From the NCBI RefSeq assembly GCF_000620065.1, contig NZ_JHVI01000011.1, positions 1 to 64,000 on the forward strand: 64,000 nucleotides of DNA, written 5' to 3'. Shown piece after piece: positions 24,066 through 34,893 of this stretch (position 1 is its first letter; every line of letters starts with the position of its first letter). The position numbers and the translations under genes are program-made. The stretch is from Meiothermus cerbereus DSM 11376. GTDB taxonomy: Bacteria; Deinococcota; Deinococci; Deinococcales; Thermaceae. A model generated the notes under the pieces. It was not told the DNA's origin and did no database searches. It worked only from the letters and a program-made list of their open reading frames with translations.

Positions 24066-25697
24066 CTATGTTTTCTCCACCCTAAAGCGCTCTACCGCCC
24101 TCAGCCCGCGCCGCCCAAAGCGCCGGGCCAGCTCGAGCTCGCTCATCACCAGCACCGTGGGCCGCCCGTGGGGGCAGACCCAGGGCAGCGCGCACTCGGC
24201 CAGGGCATCCAGCAGGGCCTGGGCCGAGGCGCCCGTCAGCGGATGCCCGGCCTTGATGGCGGGCAGACAGGCCAGCCGGGCCAGCACGTTGCGCCAGGCT
24301 TCGCTAAAATTGGGCGTTCCCAGGCTGCCCTTCACCACCTCGGGGATGAGCGAAGGGTGCCCCGCCAAAAAAGCCGGAATGGTGCGAATGCGGTACTTGC
24401 CAGGGCCAAAGGGCTCCAGGCATAGCCCGGCCTGCTCGAGCTCCTGCGCCCGCTCGGCAAAGTTCAGCTCCTCGCCCAGCGAGAGCGAGACCAGCTCGGG
24501 GTGGGGGAGCTCGAGGGGAGCTTCCTCGAGGTAGCGGCGCGACAGCTCCTCGTAGAGGATGCGCTCGTGGGCCGCGTGCTGGTCTACCACGTACAGCTCG
24601 TCCCCCGCCTCGGCCAGCAGGTATAGCCCCCGAAAGCTGCCCAGGTAGCGCAAGCGGGGAAAGCTAGCCCGCTGTACAGGCGTGGGGCCGGTGAGGGGGG
24701 TGGGTTCGGGCAGGGCACGGGCCAGGGGATGGGCCGAAAGCAACGCCTGTACCGCCTGGGTAACAAACCCCAGGATGGGCTCGGGCCGAATCAGCTTAAC
24801 CCTCGATTTATCGGGCGAGGTGTTGATCAGAAGATGCTCAGCAGGTACGTCCAGATTCAGCACCCCCAGCGGAAACTGGCCGTGGGGCAAGAGTTCTTTG
24901 TAGGCGGCCAGCACCGCCTGTAGCAAGGACTCGGGCCACTCCACCGGGCGGTCGTTCAGGGCAAGCAACAATCTATCTCGCCGGGGGCGCGATAGCTCTG
25001 GGCGCGAGAGCAGACCCGAAAGCCGGAAAGGGCCGTCCGTTTCCTTCAAGGACAACAACCGATTGGCCACCACCGAGCCCCAGAGCAGCTTGGCCGCCTC
25101 GCCGAACCCACCCCCCGCGTGGGCAATTTTCTCTTCACCATCCACCACCAGCCGCAGGGCGATTTCCGGGCGGTGCAGCAGGTAGCGCGAGACCAGGTGT
25201 ACCACCTTGCGGGCCTCGGCGGCGGGGGCCTCGAGCGCGTTTCGGCGGGCGGGCAGGTGGTTGAACAGGGCGCTCACCTCGACCCGGGTTCCTGCAGGGG
25301 CTGGATGTTCGTGTAGTTCTACCTGGTCTTGAAAGGCCGTCAGGGTGGCGCCCCCGAGCTGCTGGGGGGGCCTCGAGGTCAGCCGTACCTGGGCCGCCTG
25401 CCGGATAGCCCACAGCCCCTCCCCCCGAAAGCCCAGGGTGCGGATGTTGTGCAGGTCGGTGAGCTTGCTGGTGGTGTGGTGCTCCAGGGCCAGGGCCAGC
25501 TCTTCTTTGGGAATGCCGCTTCCGTTGTCGCTGAGCACGATTTTGTCCAGGCCCCCACCCCACAGCTCGATGTACAGCCGGGTTGCCCCGGCGTCCAGGG
25601 CGTTTTCCAGCAGCTCGCGCACCACGTCGGCGGGGCCAGAGACCACCTCACCCGCGGCAATTTCACGGACGAGCTCAGGGGGAAGTTTGCGGATCAT
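24066..25697 (-). CDS. mutL: DNA mismatch repair protein MutL
   Basis: Couples MutS mismatch recognition to strand incision. The N-terminal GHKL ATPase shows VRELLENALDAGATRL, LSDNGSGIPKEEL, HHTTSKL and TLGFRGEGLWAI. The C-terminal domain carries the endonuclease motif DQHAAHERILYEEL (around residues 368-381) and CPHGRP (around 508), so this MutL is the nicking type found in organisms without MutH. At 543 residues it is a compact version with a short linker, as in Thermus. It starts five bases after the mutS stop, so the two are co-transcribed. Confidence 0.96.
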   Translation of the reverse strand: MIRKLPPELVREIAAGEVVSGPADVVRELLENALDAGATRLYIELWGGGLDKIVLSDNGSGIPKEELALALEHHTTSKLTDLHNIRTLGFRGEGLWAIRQAAQVRLTSRPPQQLGGATLTAFQDQVELHEHPAPAGTRVEVSALFNHLPARRNALEAPAAEARKVVHLVSRYLLHRPEIALRLVVDGEEKIAHAGGGFGEAAKLLWGSVVANRLLSLKETDGPFRLSGLLSRPELSRPRRDRLLLALNDRPVEWPESLLQAVLAAYKELLPHGQFPLGVLNLDVPAEHLLINTSPDKSRVKLIRPEPILGFVTQAVQALLSAHPLARALPEPTPLTGPTPVQRASFPRLRYLGSFRGLYLLAEAGDELYVVDQHAAHERILYEELSRRYLEEAPLELPHPELVSLSLGEELNFAERAQELEQAGLCLEPFGPGKYRIRTIPAFLAGHPSLIPEVVKGSLGTPNFSEAWRNVLARLACLPAIKAGHPLTGASAQALLDALAECALPWVCPHGRPTVLVMSELELARRFGRRGLRAVERFRVEKT

Positions 25698-25702
25698 ACC
25701 TT

Positions 25703-28243
25703 TCAGATGCGCTCGGTTTCGGCCAGAGGAGCCAGGCCTTTGAGCCGGTCTTGCAGTTGGCGCAAGAACAAAAGGGCCTCGAGCGGACTGGTGCGGGCCA
25801 GGTCGAGCTGGAGCAGTTCTTCCAGCACGTCTTTGGACAGCCCCTGCTGGTTGGCCTCGAGGCCGGTCAGCACGGCTTTGGCCCGCTGCAAAACCTCCCT
25901 GGGTAGCCCGGCCAGCCGGGCTACTTCCAGCCCATAGCTCTTGCTGGCGGGCCCTGGCAACACCTGGTGGTAAAACACCAGCCCCCCGGCCTCCTCCTTG
26001 GCGGCCACGTGGGCATTGCGGGCAGCAGCCATGCGCTCAGGCAAGGCGGTGAGTTCGAAATAGTGGGTGGCGAAGAGGGTGTAGGCCCCCACCTGGTCGT
26101 GCAGGTATTCGCAGGCCGCCCAGGCCAAAGCCAGGCCATCGTAGGTGCTGGTGCCGCGCCCAATCTCGTCCAGCAGCACCAGGCTTTTGCTCGTTGCACC
26201 TTGCAGGATGCTGGCGAGCTCCTCCATCTCCACCATAAAGGTGCTGCGCCCCCCGGCGATGTCGTCCGAGGCTCCAATGCGGGTGTAGATGCGGTCGAAC
26301 AGGGGCAGGGTGGCCGACTCGGCGGGCACGAAGGAGCCAATCTGGGCCAGCAGGGCAATCAGGGCGGTCTGCCGCAGGTAGGTTGACTTGCCAGCCATGT
26401 TGGGCCCGGTCAGGATCAGAAGCCGGGCCGAGGGGTTCATGGCAAGGTCGTTGGGGATAAATGAATTGCTGCGCTCTACCACCGGATGGCGCCCGGCCAC
26501 AATGTGTAGATGGCCGTCGGGTGAGAAGCGGGGGCGGCTGTAGCCGTACTCCACCGCAGCCTCGGCCAGCGCAGCGTACACGTCCAGTTCGGCCAGCACC
26601 TGGGCCGCCTGGCGCACCTCGTCGGCGGCCTGGGCCACCTGCTGGCGCAGCTCCAGGAACACCGCGTACTCACGCTTGATGGCCTCGGTTTCGGCTTGCA
26701 AGATTTTGCGCTCCTGCTCCTTGAGCTCTGGGGTACTGAAGCGCATGCGGTCTTTGAGGGTTTGCAGGGGCCGCCAGTCTTTGGGCACCAGGCTGTAGTG
26801 GGGGCGGGTGACCTCGAGGTAATACCCAAATACCGCGTTGTAGCCCACCTTCAGATTGGGTATTCCGGTCTTTTCTCGTTCCGCGCTTTCCAGATGGGCA
26901 ATCCAGGCCCGGCCCTCCTCGGCCCGGTGGCGCAGCTCATCCAGCTCGGGGTCGAAGCCTTCTCGGATCAGGCCCCCGTCGGTAATCTTGAGCGGCGGGT
27001 CTTCCACCAGGGCAGCGGCGATGCGTTCAGTAATCGCAACCGAATAGGGTAGACGCTCGGATAGGACTGCGAGCGGCCCCACCCCCGCCAGCAGCTCGGT
27101 CAGTTCGGGCAACAGCGATAAGCTGCGTTGCAAGGCCGAAAGGTCGCGGGGGCTGGCCCGACCGGCCAACAGGCGGGCCGCCAGGCGTTCCAAATCGTGC
27201 ATGCGGTAGAGCACCTTGCGCACCTCGCTTCGCAGTACCCCATCGCGCACCAAGGCCTCCACGGCATCCAGCCGGGCTTGCAGGGGGGCTTCCTCTACCA
27301 GCGGATGCCGCAGCCAGGCCCGCAGCAGGCGCCGTCCGGGCGCGGTGCGGGTTAGGCCCAGCACCCCCATCAGGGTACGTTCCCCGCTTTGGTCGCCCAC
27401 CGAACTGGGCTCGTAAATCTCCAGGGTTCGCAGCGTGGCCTCGCCGAGCTGCATGAAGGCGCTGGGGTCGTAGCGCACAAAACTACGCACCTGGGGGAGC
27501 CCATTCTCCTGCACCCGCAGGGCGTAGGCCAGCACCGCTCCTGCCGAACGCAGCAGCGCGGGGTGCTCCAAACCGGCGGGTAGAGGGTCGAATTGTGCCT
27601 GTAGGGCAGCTTTTCCGGCCTCGCCCTGGAAGCCCTCCTCCGACAGCATGACCGGAAAACGCCGCTGGAACTCCTGCAAAAAACTGGGGTTGTGGTAGAG
27701 CTCCGGAGCCAGCAGCACCTCGGCGGGCCGAAAGCGGAAGAGCTCGTCGTAGAGGGCGCTCTTGCTGAAAAGTACGCTACCGCGAAACTCCCCGGTGGAG
27801 AGATCGAGCAGGGCCAGGCCGTAGCCATCGCCGGTGCTGATGGCAGCCAGGTAGTTGGCCTCCGGCTTCAACAGGTTCTCGCGCATGACCGTGCCGGGGG
27901 TGAGCAACTGTGTAACCTCGCGGCGCACCAGCTTGTCGGCCTCCTCAGCCAGTTCCACCTGGTCGGCCACCGCTACCCGAAAGCCTAGCTTCAGGAGCCG
28001 TTCAAGGTGCACATCCACCGAGCGCACCGGAATACCCGCCATGGGGGTGGTGAAGTCTTTGGCGGTTTTGTGGGTCAGGGTTAGGTTAAGAGCCCTCGAG
28101 AGCCTTTCGGCATCCTCACCAAAAGCCTCGTAAAAGTCGCCCACCTGAAACAGCAACAGATAATCGGGGTAGGCATCCCGCAGTTCGACGTACTGCTCGA
28201 GCAGAGGTGGTAGGGGCCCCGGCCCCTGGCCCTTGAGGGTCAT
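25703..28243 (-). CDS. mutS: DNA mismatch repair protein MutS
   Basis: Recognises mispaired bases. The N-terminal mismatch-reading loop is LLFQVGDFYEAFGEDAE, with the F-Y-E wedge near residue 34. The ATPase domain has Walker A GPNMAGKSTYLRQTAL near residue 612, the IGASDDIAGGRSTFMVEME signature, Walker B LVLLDEIGRGTSTYDG and THYFEL. Three in-frame ATG codons lie within ten bases; the third (28243, MTLKGQGPGPLPP) is chosen because a TATCAT box sits 7 nt before it and its first residues align with Thermus MutS. The 846-residue length is normal. It is the first gene of mutSL. Confidence 0.96.
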   Translation of the reverse strand: MTLKGQGPGPLPPLLEQYVELRDAYPDYLLLFQVGDFYEAFGEDAERLSRALNLTLTHKTAKDFTTPMAGIPVRSVDVHLERLLKLGFRVAVADQVELAEEADKLVRREVTQLLTPGTVMRENLLKPEANYLAAISTGDGYGLALLDLSTGEFRGSVLFSKSALYDELFRFRPAEVLLAPELYHNPSFLQEFQRRFPVMLSEEGFQGEAGKAALQAQFDPLPAGLEHPALLRSAGAVLAYALRVQENGLPQVRSFVRYDPSAFMQLGEATLRTLEIYEPSSVGDQSGERTLMGVLGLTRTAPGRRLLRAWLRHPLVEEAPLQARLDAVEALVRDGVLRSEVRKVLYRMHDLERLAARLLAGRASPRDLSALQRSLSLLPELTELLAGVGPLAVLSERLPYSVAITERIAAALVEDPPLKITDGGLIREGFDPELDELRHRAEEGRAWIAHLESAEREKTGIPNLKVGYNAVFGYYLEVTRPHYSLVPKDWRPLQTLKDRMRFSTPELKEQERKILQAETEAIKREYAVFLELRQQVAQAADEVRQAAQVLAELDVYAALAEAAVEYGYSRPRFSPDGHLHIVAGRHPVVERSNSFIPNDLAMNPSARLLILTGPNMAGKSTYLRQTALIALLAQIGSFVPAESATLPLFDRIYTRIGASDDIAGGRSTFMVEMEELASILQGATSKSLVLLDEIGRGTSTYDGLALAWAACEYLHDQVGAYTLFATHYFELTALPERMAAARNAHVAAKEEAGGLVFYHQVLPGPASKSYGLEVARLAGLPREVLQRAKAVLTGLEANQQGLSKDVLEELLQLDLARTSPLEALLFLRQLQDRLKGLAPLAETERI

Positions 28244-28250
28244 GCTCATC

Positions 28251-28256
28251 ATGATA
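28251..28256 (-). promoter_or_regulatory. Leaderless -10 box of mutS
   Basis: TATCAT on the minus strand, 7 nt before the ATG at 28243. It overlaps the alternative upstream ATG codons, which argues against those starts. Confidence 0.5.
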
Positions 28257-28315
28257 CCCCCAAGCCTCTGGGTTGGAAGGTGAAAACAAGTATCGTGTGC
28301 GACTTATTTTTTTAC

Positions 28316-28828
28316 TTACCGGGCCACTTCCCAGGCCAGATGCTCCAGCTCGGGTTTGATCAGCTTCTCCCAGGCCACCTGTACGGCGTTGGGCGAGCCG
28401 GGCGTGGAGATCACCACCTTCTTGCGGTAGGTTCCCGCAGTGGCCCGCGAGAGCATGGCGGCGGCCCCCACCTCGCTGTAGGAGATCATGCGAAACAGTT
28501 CGCCGAACCCCGGCATGGGCTTCTCGATTTTGCGAACCAGCACGTCGTAGGTGGTGTCGCGGGGGGCAATGCCGGTGCCGCCGTTGAAGAGAATTATTTG
28601 CGCCCCTGCGTTTACCATATCGTCCAGGGCCTGGGCTACCTGGTCGGGCTCGTCCTTGATGATGCGGTAGCCCACAATTTTGTGCCCCAGCGCCTCAATT
28701 TCGGGCCTCAGGTAGTGGTAGTTGGTATCGGTCTCGAGGGTGCGGGTGTCGGAAACGGTTACGATGGCGATGTTGACCGGGCCCCTGGCTTTGGCAATCT
28801 CCTTGTGTTTGTCGGTACTCTCGGACAT
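28316..28828 (-). CDS. moaB: Molybdenum cofactor biosynthesis protein MoaB
   Basis: A MogA/MoaB-fold protein that adenylates molybdopterin before molybdenum insertion. The 170 residues show [36 protein letters not shown] (the GGTG loop and conserved aspartate) and the C-terminal [24 protein letters not shown]. Length and motifs fit the MoaB branch. It is leaderless and separate from mutS (63-bp gap). It can supply the cofactor for the sulfite-dehydrogenase-like enzyme encoded 5 kb away. Confidence 0.93.
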   Translation of the reverse strand: MSESTDKHKEIAKARGPVNIAIVTVSDTRTLETDTNYHYLRPEIEALGHKIVGYRIIKDEPDQVAQALDDMVNAGAQIILFNGGTGIAPRDTTYDVLVRKIEKPMPGFGELFRMISYSEVGAAAMLSRATAGTYRKKVVISTPGSPNAVQVAWEKLIKPELEHLAWEVAR

Positions 28829-28835
28829 GCCTGCA

Positions 28836-28841
28836 ATTCTA
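28836..28841 (-). promoter_or_regulatory. Leaderless -10 box of moaB
   Basis: TAGAAT on the minus strand, 7 nt before the ATG at 28828; no Shine-Dalgarno sequence present. Confidence 0.55.
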
Positions 28842-29233
28842 CGCCTCTACGCCGATGGAGCGCGGTAAAAAGTGGGGGCAGATGGAGCCCGCGTCGTTTG
28901 GTGTATATGAAAGGGGCGGTTCCAGCTACAAAAAAAAGTGCTTTTCCCTGGCGGCTGATGTGTTTCACACTGCCAGTTTCTCAAGTTTTCTAGGAACGCT
29001 TGCTGCTCCATGTGCAGCTCCCGCAGGGGGCCGCTGCATTGACGGCCAGGGCTGGCCCATCACTCCTATCTGCTGGAACCTCCCTGTAAGTGCGGTGAAG
29101 GGGTGGCTGGGAGCCTCTTCCACTGACCAACATCACCCCCGGCAGACCAAAAGGATGTGTGGTTGCTCCCAGCCCGAACTGATCTATACGAAGCGGCGCG
29201 TATGCGCCTGGCCGCAAGGGCGCGCTGTCACCT
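28842..29233. other. Gene-free stretch at the edge of the accessory island
   Basis: About 390 bases between moaB and the PcfJ-like gene. The open frames here have no recognisable protein features. I looked for rnpB, tmRNA, SRP RNA and riboswitch signatures and saw none. It may be the decayed border of the island to the right. Confidence 0.4.
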
Positions 29234-29743
29234 TCAGACCGCAGGCCGGAGAGCGCCGGTTCCGGCCGCTCTGGCCAGCTCCTCGGCGAAGGCGGCCACT
29301 TCCTCGGTCACCCTGGCGTTACCTGGACCCCTTAGCTCCGCCACCTTCCAGGCCCCGCTGACCCATTCCAGGCGCAGGGTGGCCACCCGCTGGTCCGCCC
29401 CGTCGCGGAGGCTGAAGAAGCGCTCCTCATCCAGCAGAACCGACGCCCAGTTCTCCTCCCCGAGGCAGTGCCGCATGGCCTTGCCCTCCTCCTCCAGGGC
29501 CTGGGGGGAGAGGAGTTCCTCCGCTACCAGCTGGCCGCAGGAAAAGGGGCTGGGGAAGAGCGGCCTGGGCCTGTCAAAGACCCGCCGGGCCAGGGCCTCC
29601 AGGCCGAGGTTCTTCCCGAGAGAGGAGAAGCGCCCGGGCTCCCGGCCCGATTTCATGGCCTCGAGGGCGGCCAGGAACCCTTGTGCTGTCGCATTGTTGC
29701 AGTGGAAAACGCCCTGCATAACCTCGGTTCTTACTCCTGCCAT
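29234..29743 (-). CDS. PcfJ-like hypothetical protein
   Basis: A 169-residue protein. The middle, EEEGKAMRHCLGEENWASVLLDEERFFSLRDG, followed by QRVATLRLEWVSGAWKVAELRGPGNARV, follows the PcfJ-domain pattern (G-x2-M-x-HC, then SLRD, then an ATLxLE strand and a xLxGxxN ending). PcfJ-type proteins are often plasmid- or element-borne and have no established biochemical activity. The first 60 residues are not recognised. It lies in an island of toxin-antitoxin genes with no close partner. A later start at the Met of MKSGREPGRF is possible. No signal peptide or membrane segment is seen. Confidence 0.5.
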   Translation of the reverse strand: MAGVRTEVMQGVFHCNNATAQGFLAALEAMKSGREPGRFSSLGKNLGLEALARRVFDRPRPLFPSPFSCGQLVAEELLSPQALEEEGKAMRHCLGEENWASVLLDEERFFSLRDGADQRVATLRLEWVSGAWKVAELRGPGNARVTEEVAAFAEELARAAGTGALRPAV

Positions 29744-29805
29744 CCAGGCTTTGGTGCTCGAGCGGGCCAGGCAGTAGGTTGACCGGAGCGTCCTGGGGCC
29801 TGGGG

Positions 29806-30222
29806 TCAGCCCTCCCAGGGGTTGAGCAGCCGGATAGGCAGGCCCCGGAAGTGGGCGGTGTTGCGGGTAACCAGGATGAGCCCGTGGTGCAAGGCGGTAG
29901 CGGCCAGCAAGGCGTCCAGGGGAGAGAGGGGGCGGCCCTCGTTCAGGGCCTCGCCAGTAAGGGCACCCCAGGTCTCCAGAACCTCGAGGTCCAGCGGCAG
30001 AATCTGCCCAGCGAAGCGGCGCTCGAGGTCTTCGATCCAGCGCTCCAGCACCGGCCTGCGTGGTTCGGGGGCGCGAACGGCCCCCTGCACCAACTCCCCC
30101 AGGGTGAGCGCCGAAAGGTAGGCTTCCTGCAGCGGGAGCCCTTTCAGCCAGGCCACGACCCTGGGGTGGGGCTGGCGCCGGGCGGCCTCAGAGACCACGT
30201 TGGTGTCCAGCAGGTAGCTCAA
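29806..30222 (-). CDS. vapC: VapC-type PIN toxin (1)
   Basis: A PIN-domain ribonuclease, the toxin of a type II pair. The acidic residues of the active site are D6 (YLLDTNVVSE), E43 (LTLGELVQG) and D103 (LSPLDALLAATAL); the fourth position is in LVTRNTAHF, where N121 stands where many relatives have asparagine before an acidic residue. The 138-residue length and the PEPRRPVLERWIEDLERRF segment fit the FitB-like branch. It overlaps the upstream antitoxin gene by four bases (30219-30222), the normal antitoxin-first order. Confidence 0.92.
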   Translation of the reverse strand: MSYLLDTNVVSEAARRQPHPRVVAWLKGLPLQEAYLSALTLGELVQGAVRAPEPRRPVLERWIEDLERRFAGQILPLDLEVLETWGALTGEALNEGRPLSPLDALLAATALHHGLILVTRNTAHFRGLPIRLLNPWEG

Positions 30223-30479
30223 AGGCCAACCTCTCGGTAATCTGCCTGGGAGCGGTCGAAGAGGGCGTCAGCTTCCTCGTCGGAGAGGGGTTCCGCAGGG
30301 CGTAGCGCCTCGAAAAGGGATAGGTTCTGGCCGAGCAGCCGGGTGTAGGTCTCCCAGTCCAGCACCACCACCGCAGGACGACCACGTCGGGTTACGGTCT
30401 GGGCTTCACCCTTCATGGCCAACTCCACCACCTCGGAGAAACGGGCCTTGGCTTCCTGAAGCTGCCAGATGCGTTTCAC
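30219..30479 (-). CDS. Phd/YefM-type antitoxin (1)
   Basis: An 86-residue antitoxin. The N-terminus KRIWQLQEAKARFSEVVELAMKGEAQTVTRRGRPAVVVLD is the Phd/YefM DNA-binding fold; the C-terminal DEEADALFDRSQADYREVGL is the toxin-wrapping tail. It should bind and neutralise the PIN toxin encoded immediately after and repress its own promoter. The overlap with the toxin start shows coupling. Confidence 0.9.
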   Translation of the reverse strand: MKRIWQLQEAKARFSEVVELAMKGEAQTVTRRGRPAVVVLDWETYTRLLGQNLSLFEALRPAEPLSDEEADALFDRSQADYREVGL

Positions 30480-30535
30480 TCAAACAGTCTAGTCTGACTG
30501 GATGATTGGGTCAAGCTCAGGTGCCGCTCCCAGAA

Positions 30536-30616
30536 CTCCCGCTCTCTATATTGCACAAAACTCACCAACTGCCGAAAAGCCCAGCTCCCCGTCATATGGT
30601 TGAACAGGGCGCGAGC
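30536..30616 (-). pseudogene. Possible TnpB-type transposase remnant
   Basis: On the minus strand the 27 residues ARALFNHMTGSWAFRQLVSF followed by VQYRERE resemble the 'WAFxQLxxFxxYK' helix of IS605-family TnpB proteins. Nothing convincing extends it on either side. This is a weak resemblance seen by eye. Confidence 0.25.
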
Positions 30617-30735
30617 CTTCTGTCCTGCAACAGATCGCCCCCGGCTTGCGGCCATGGCAGGTGTCCAATCTGGCCGCGATAGAGCGTTTTGCCGCCAAAC
30701 CCTTCGAACTACTGACGCGGTTGGGGGTGGTGTGA
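30604..30735 (+). pseudogene. C-terminal gene fragment, unidentified
   Basis: From 30604 the frame encodes QQIAPGLRPWQVSNLAAIER followed by FAAKPFELLTRLGVV and a stop. Its composition looks like real protein, but there is no start codon, and an upstream stop lies at 30601-30603. It is probably the last ~43 codons of a gene lost by rearrangement. I do not recognise the parent family. Confidence 0.35.
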
Positions 30736-30854
30736 TTTCACGCACCGGCCCTGCCGAGGAAGCCAGTTTTCCCTCCCTATAACAGTACAGCTTGCTATAC
30801 TCTGCACTTGACCGCTCGATGCCCAGGGCGGCAAAAGCTGCTAAGCGACTACTT

Positions 30855-31439
30855 ATGATCGACCAAGTACACACCCTCACGCTTAATTGGGAGGGGCCTT
30901 TTGCCTGGCCGGGATTCGAGAGTGTGGCTGGGCTGCCTTCACTTCCCCAAAAACCCGGGGTCTACCTTCAGACCTTCGAATACCAGAACGGCTACCTGAT
31001 CTACCTCGCCGGGATCACCCGTCGCCCAGTCTCGGCCCGCTTCAAGGATCACACCCGCAAATACCTCAACGGTGAGTACAACGTGCTGGACATCGACGCG
31101 GCCCGGCGAGGGGTGCGCAAGGAGGTTTGGCACGGCTGGGGGTACGCGCGGGCGCACCGGGAGGAGTTCGAGGCGCGCAAACCGGAGATCCTCGAGGCTG
31201 TACGCCGACAGCTGGCGGGCTTTTGCATCTTTGTCGCGGACGTGGGGACTGGCCCTCGAGTCCTCGAGCGCATCGAGGCTGCGGTCATGAACCATCTGTA
31301 CCGGCAGCCGCCCCCTTTCTGCGATATTCCCGACAAAGGCATGTACCTGGCTCCCCGCCGGCCTTCGGAGGACCCCATCCGGGCCGAGAACGTCTGCAAA
31401 GCCTTTCTCCACGGGCTCCCTGATTGCATGGAGGTATAA
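30855..31439 (+). CDS. GIY-YIG-like protein
   Basis: The start at 30855 (MIDQVHTLTLNWEGPFAWPG) removes an unlikely 21-residue extension. The 194-residue protein has the GIY-YIG pattern: KPGVYLQTFEYQNGYLIYLAGITRRPVSARFKDHTRKYL, with GVY and YLIYLAG as the two motif strands and the following TRRPVSARFKDH as the helix with its conserved arginine. The remainder, ending in a segment with PFCDIPDKGMYLAPRRP, is not recognised. A nuclease role is plausible, but the catalytic glutamate is not certain: ERIEAAVMNHL supplies a candidate. It stands between two toxin-antitoxin pairs, so it belongs to the accessory island. Confidence 0.6.
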   Translation: MIDQVHTLTLNWEGPFAWPGFESVAGLPSLPQKPGVYLQTFEYQNGYLIYLAGITRRPVSARFKDHTRKYLNGEYNVLDIDAARRGVRKEVWHGWGYARAHREEFEARKPEILEAVRRQLAGFCIFVADVGTGPRVLERIEAAVMNHLYRQPPPFCDIPDKGMYLAPRRPSEDPIRAENVCKAFLHGLPDCMEV

Positions 31440-31520
31440 CTAAGTATCGCTATTTGGTGACATTTGTTGACCAATAATGGTCAGGTTTATTAGTATGGAG
31501 TTTCAAGGGGAAATGTCACT

Positions 31521-31802
31521 ATGCCTAAGGCAGCCCACTGGAACAAAAAGCTGGTCAACATCGCTGAAGCCAAGGCCCAGCTCTCCCGCTTGATCGAGCG
31601 GGTCGAGCGGGGGGAGGTCGTCCTCATTGGGCGGTATGGGCGGGTGGTGGCCAGGCTGGTGCCTCCTGAGCAGCCCGTCAAACCCAAGAGGGTACCGGGG
31701 GTCTGGAAGGGGAAGGTCTGGATGGCCCCGGACTTCGACCAGCCCAATGCCGAGATCGCGCAGATGATGGAGGAAAGCCCCCTTGAACCTGCTGCTCGAT
31801 AG
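31521..31802 (+). CDS. Phd/YefM-type antitoxin (2)
   Basis: A 93-residue antitoxin with the same fold as the first but little identity to it: KLVNIAEAKAQLSRLIERVERGEVVLIGRYGRVVARLVP, then a C-terminal tail, VWKGKVWMAPDFDQPNAEIAQMMEE, that should wrap the toxin. The stop overlaps the toxin start by 20 bases, so the two are coupled. Confidence 0.9.
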   Translation: MPKAAHWNKKLVNIAEAKAQLSRLIERVERGEVVLIGRYGRVVARLVPPEQPVKPKRVPGVWKGKVWMAPDFDQPNAEIAQMMEESPLEPAAR

Positions 31803-32157
31803 CCACGTCCTCTTGTGGTGGCTTTCCGACGATAAAAGGCTGAGCCGCAAAGCCCGTGGGCTCATTGAGCACACCGACGAAGTATTCGTGAGTGCGGCCA
31901 CCACCTGGGAGCTGGCGGTGAAGGCTTCGCTGGGGAAGCTACGGATGCCGGAGGGTTTTCTGGAGGTGGTGGAGGCGCAGGGTTTCCTTCATCTCCCCAT
32001 CAGCCCCGAGCATGCCATGGCCGTACAAAGCCTTCCGTGGCATCACCGCGACCCCTTCGACCGCATCCTGCTGGCCCAGGCCATGGTCGAGGGATTGAAG
32101 TTGGTGAGTGCGGATGCTGCGCTAGCTCCGTACGGAAGACTCGTGATCAGGGTTTGA
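31783..32157 (+). CDS. vapC: VapC-type PIN toxin (2)
   Basis: A 124-residue PIN-domain ribonuclease. The start is a TTG at 31783 with GGAGGAA seven bases before it. Active-site acids are D6 (LLLDSHVLLWWL), E43 (ATTWELAVKASLGKL), D93 (DPFDRILLAQAM) and D111 (LVSADAAL). The 'SHVLLWW' and 'HHRDPFDR' blocks are typical of the PIN branch that pairs with Phd-type antitoxins. The complete active site and intact antitoxin suggest a working module. Confidence 0.92.
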   Translation: MNLLLDSHVLLWWLSDDKRLSRKARGLIEHTDEVFVSAATTWELAVKASLGKLRMPEGFLEVVEAQGFLHLPISPEHAMAVQSLPWHHRDPFDRILLAQAMVEGLKLVSADAALAPYGRLVIRV

Positions 32158-32403
32158 AGAGACAGTGCCAACTTTGCTGACGACACCTCAGACTGCAAGT
32201 TCGAGGCTTCACCGCCCCCTCCCCCAGCCTTCGGCTGGGCCGAGCGGTTCTCACGGGACGGTTCACGCCGCCGGTGGCGGCGGCGTACCTACCCCCGAAG
32301 ACCCCGTCCCCCCATCTGGGAGGCAACTGTGCTGGGCAGCAGCTCAATATTTCTGAAGAGCGCTCTAAGGGCGCTTGCCAGAGCTGTCCGGGACGGGCCA
32401 AAA
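32158..32403. other. Structured gene-free stretch after the second vapBC
   Basis: About 245 bases between vapC and the gyrA stop. It contains a strong hairpin, CCCAGCC-TTCG-GGCTGGG near 32223-32241, and several GC-rich runs, but no credible gene. The arrangement loosely recalls the structured end of a transposable element. I could not identify one. Confidence 0.35.
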
Positions 32404-34824
<2,421 letters not shown>

Positions 34825-34893
34825 TCAATAACTCCTATTTTGCTTTCAGCACAAAAAAAGCGCACGTGAACGTGCTTTGTATCCAACACTCTA

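Noticed and set aside
28990-29217. A 75-codon minus-strand frame between moaB and the PcfJ-like gene
   Set aside because: Composition is random-looking, with no start signal and no motif.
30476-30880. A 134-codon minus-strand frame upstream of the first antitoxin
   Set aside because: Only a 27-residue piece looks like protein (possible TnpB remnant); the rest is antisense to a gene start and to an unrelated fragment.
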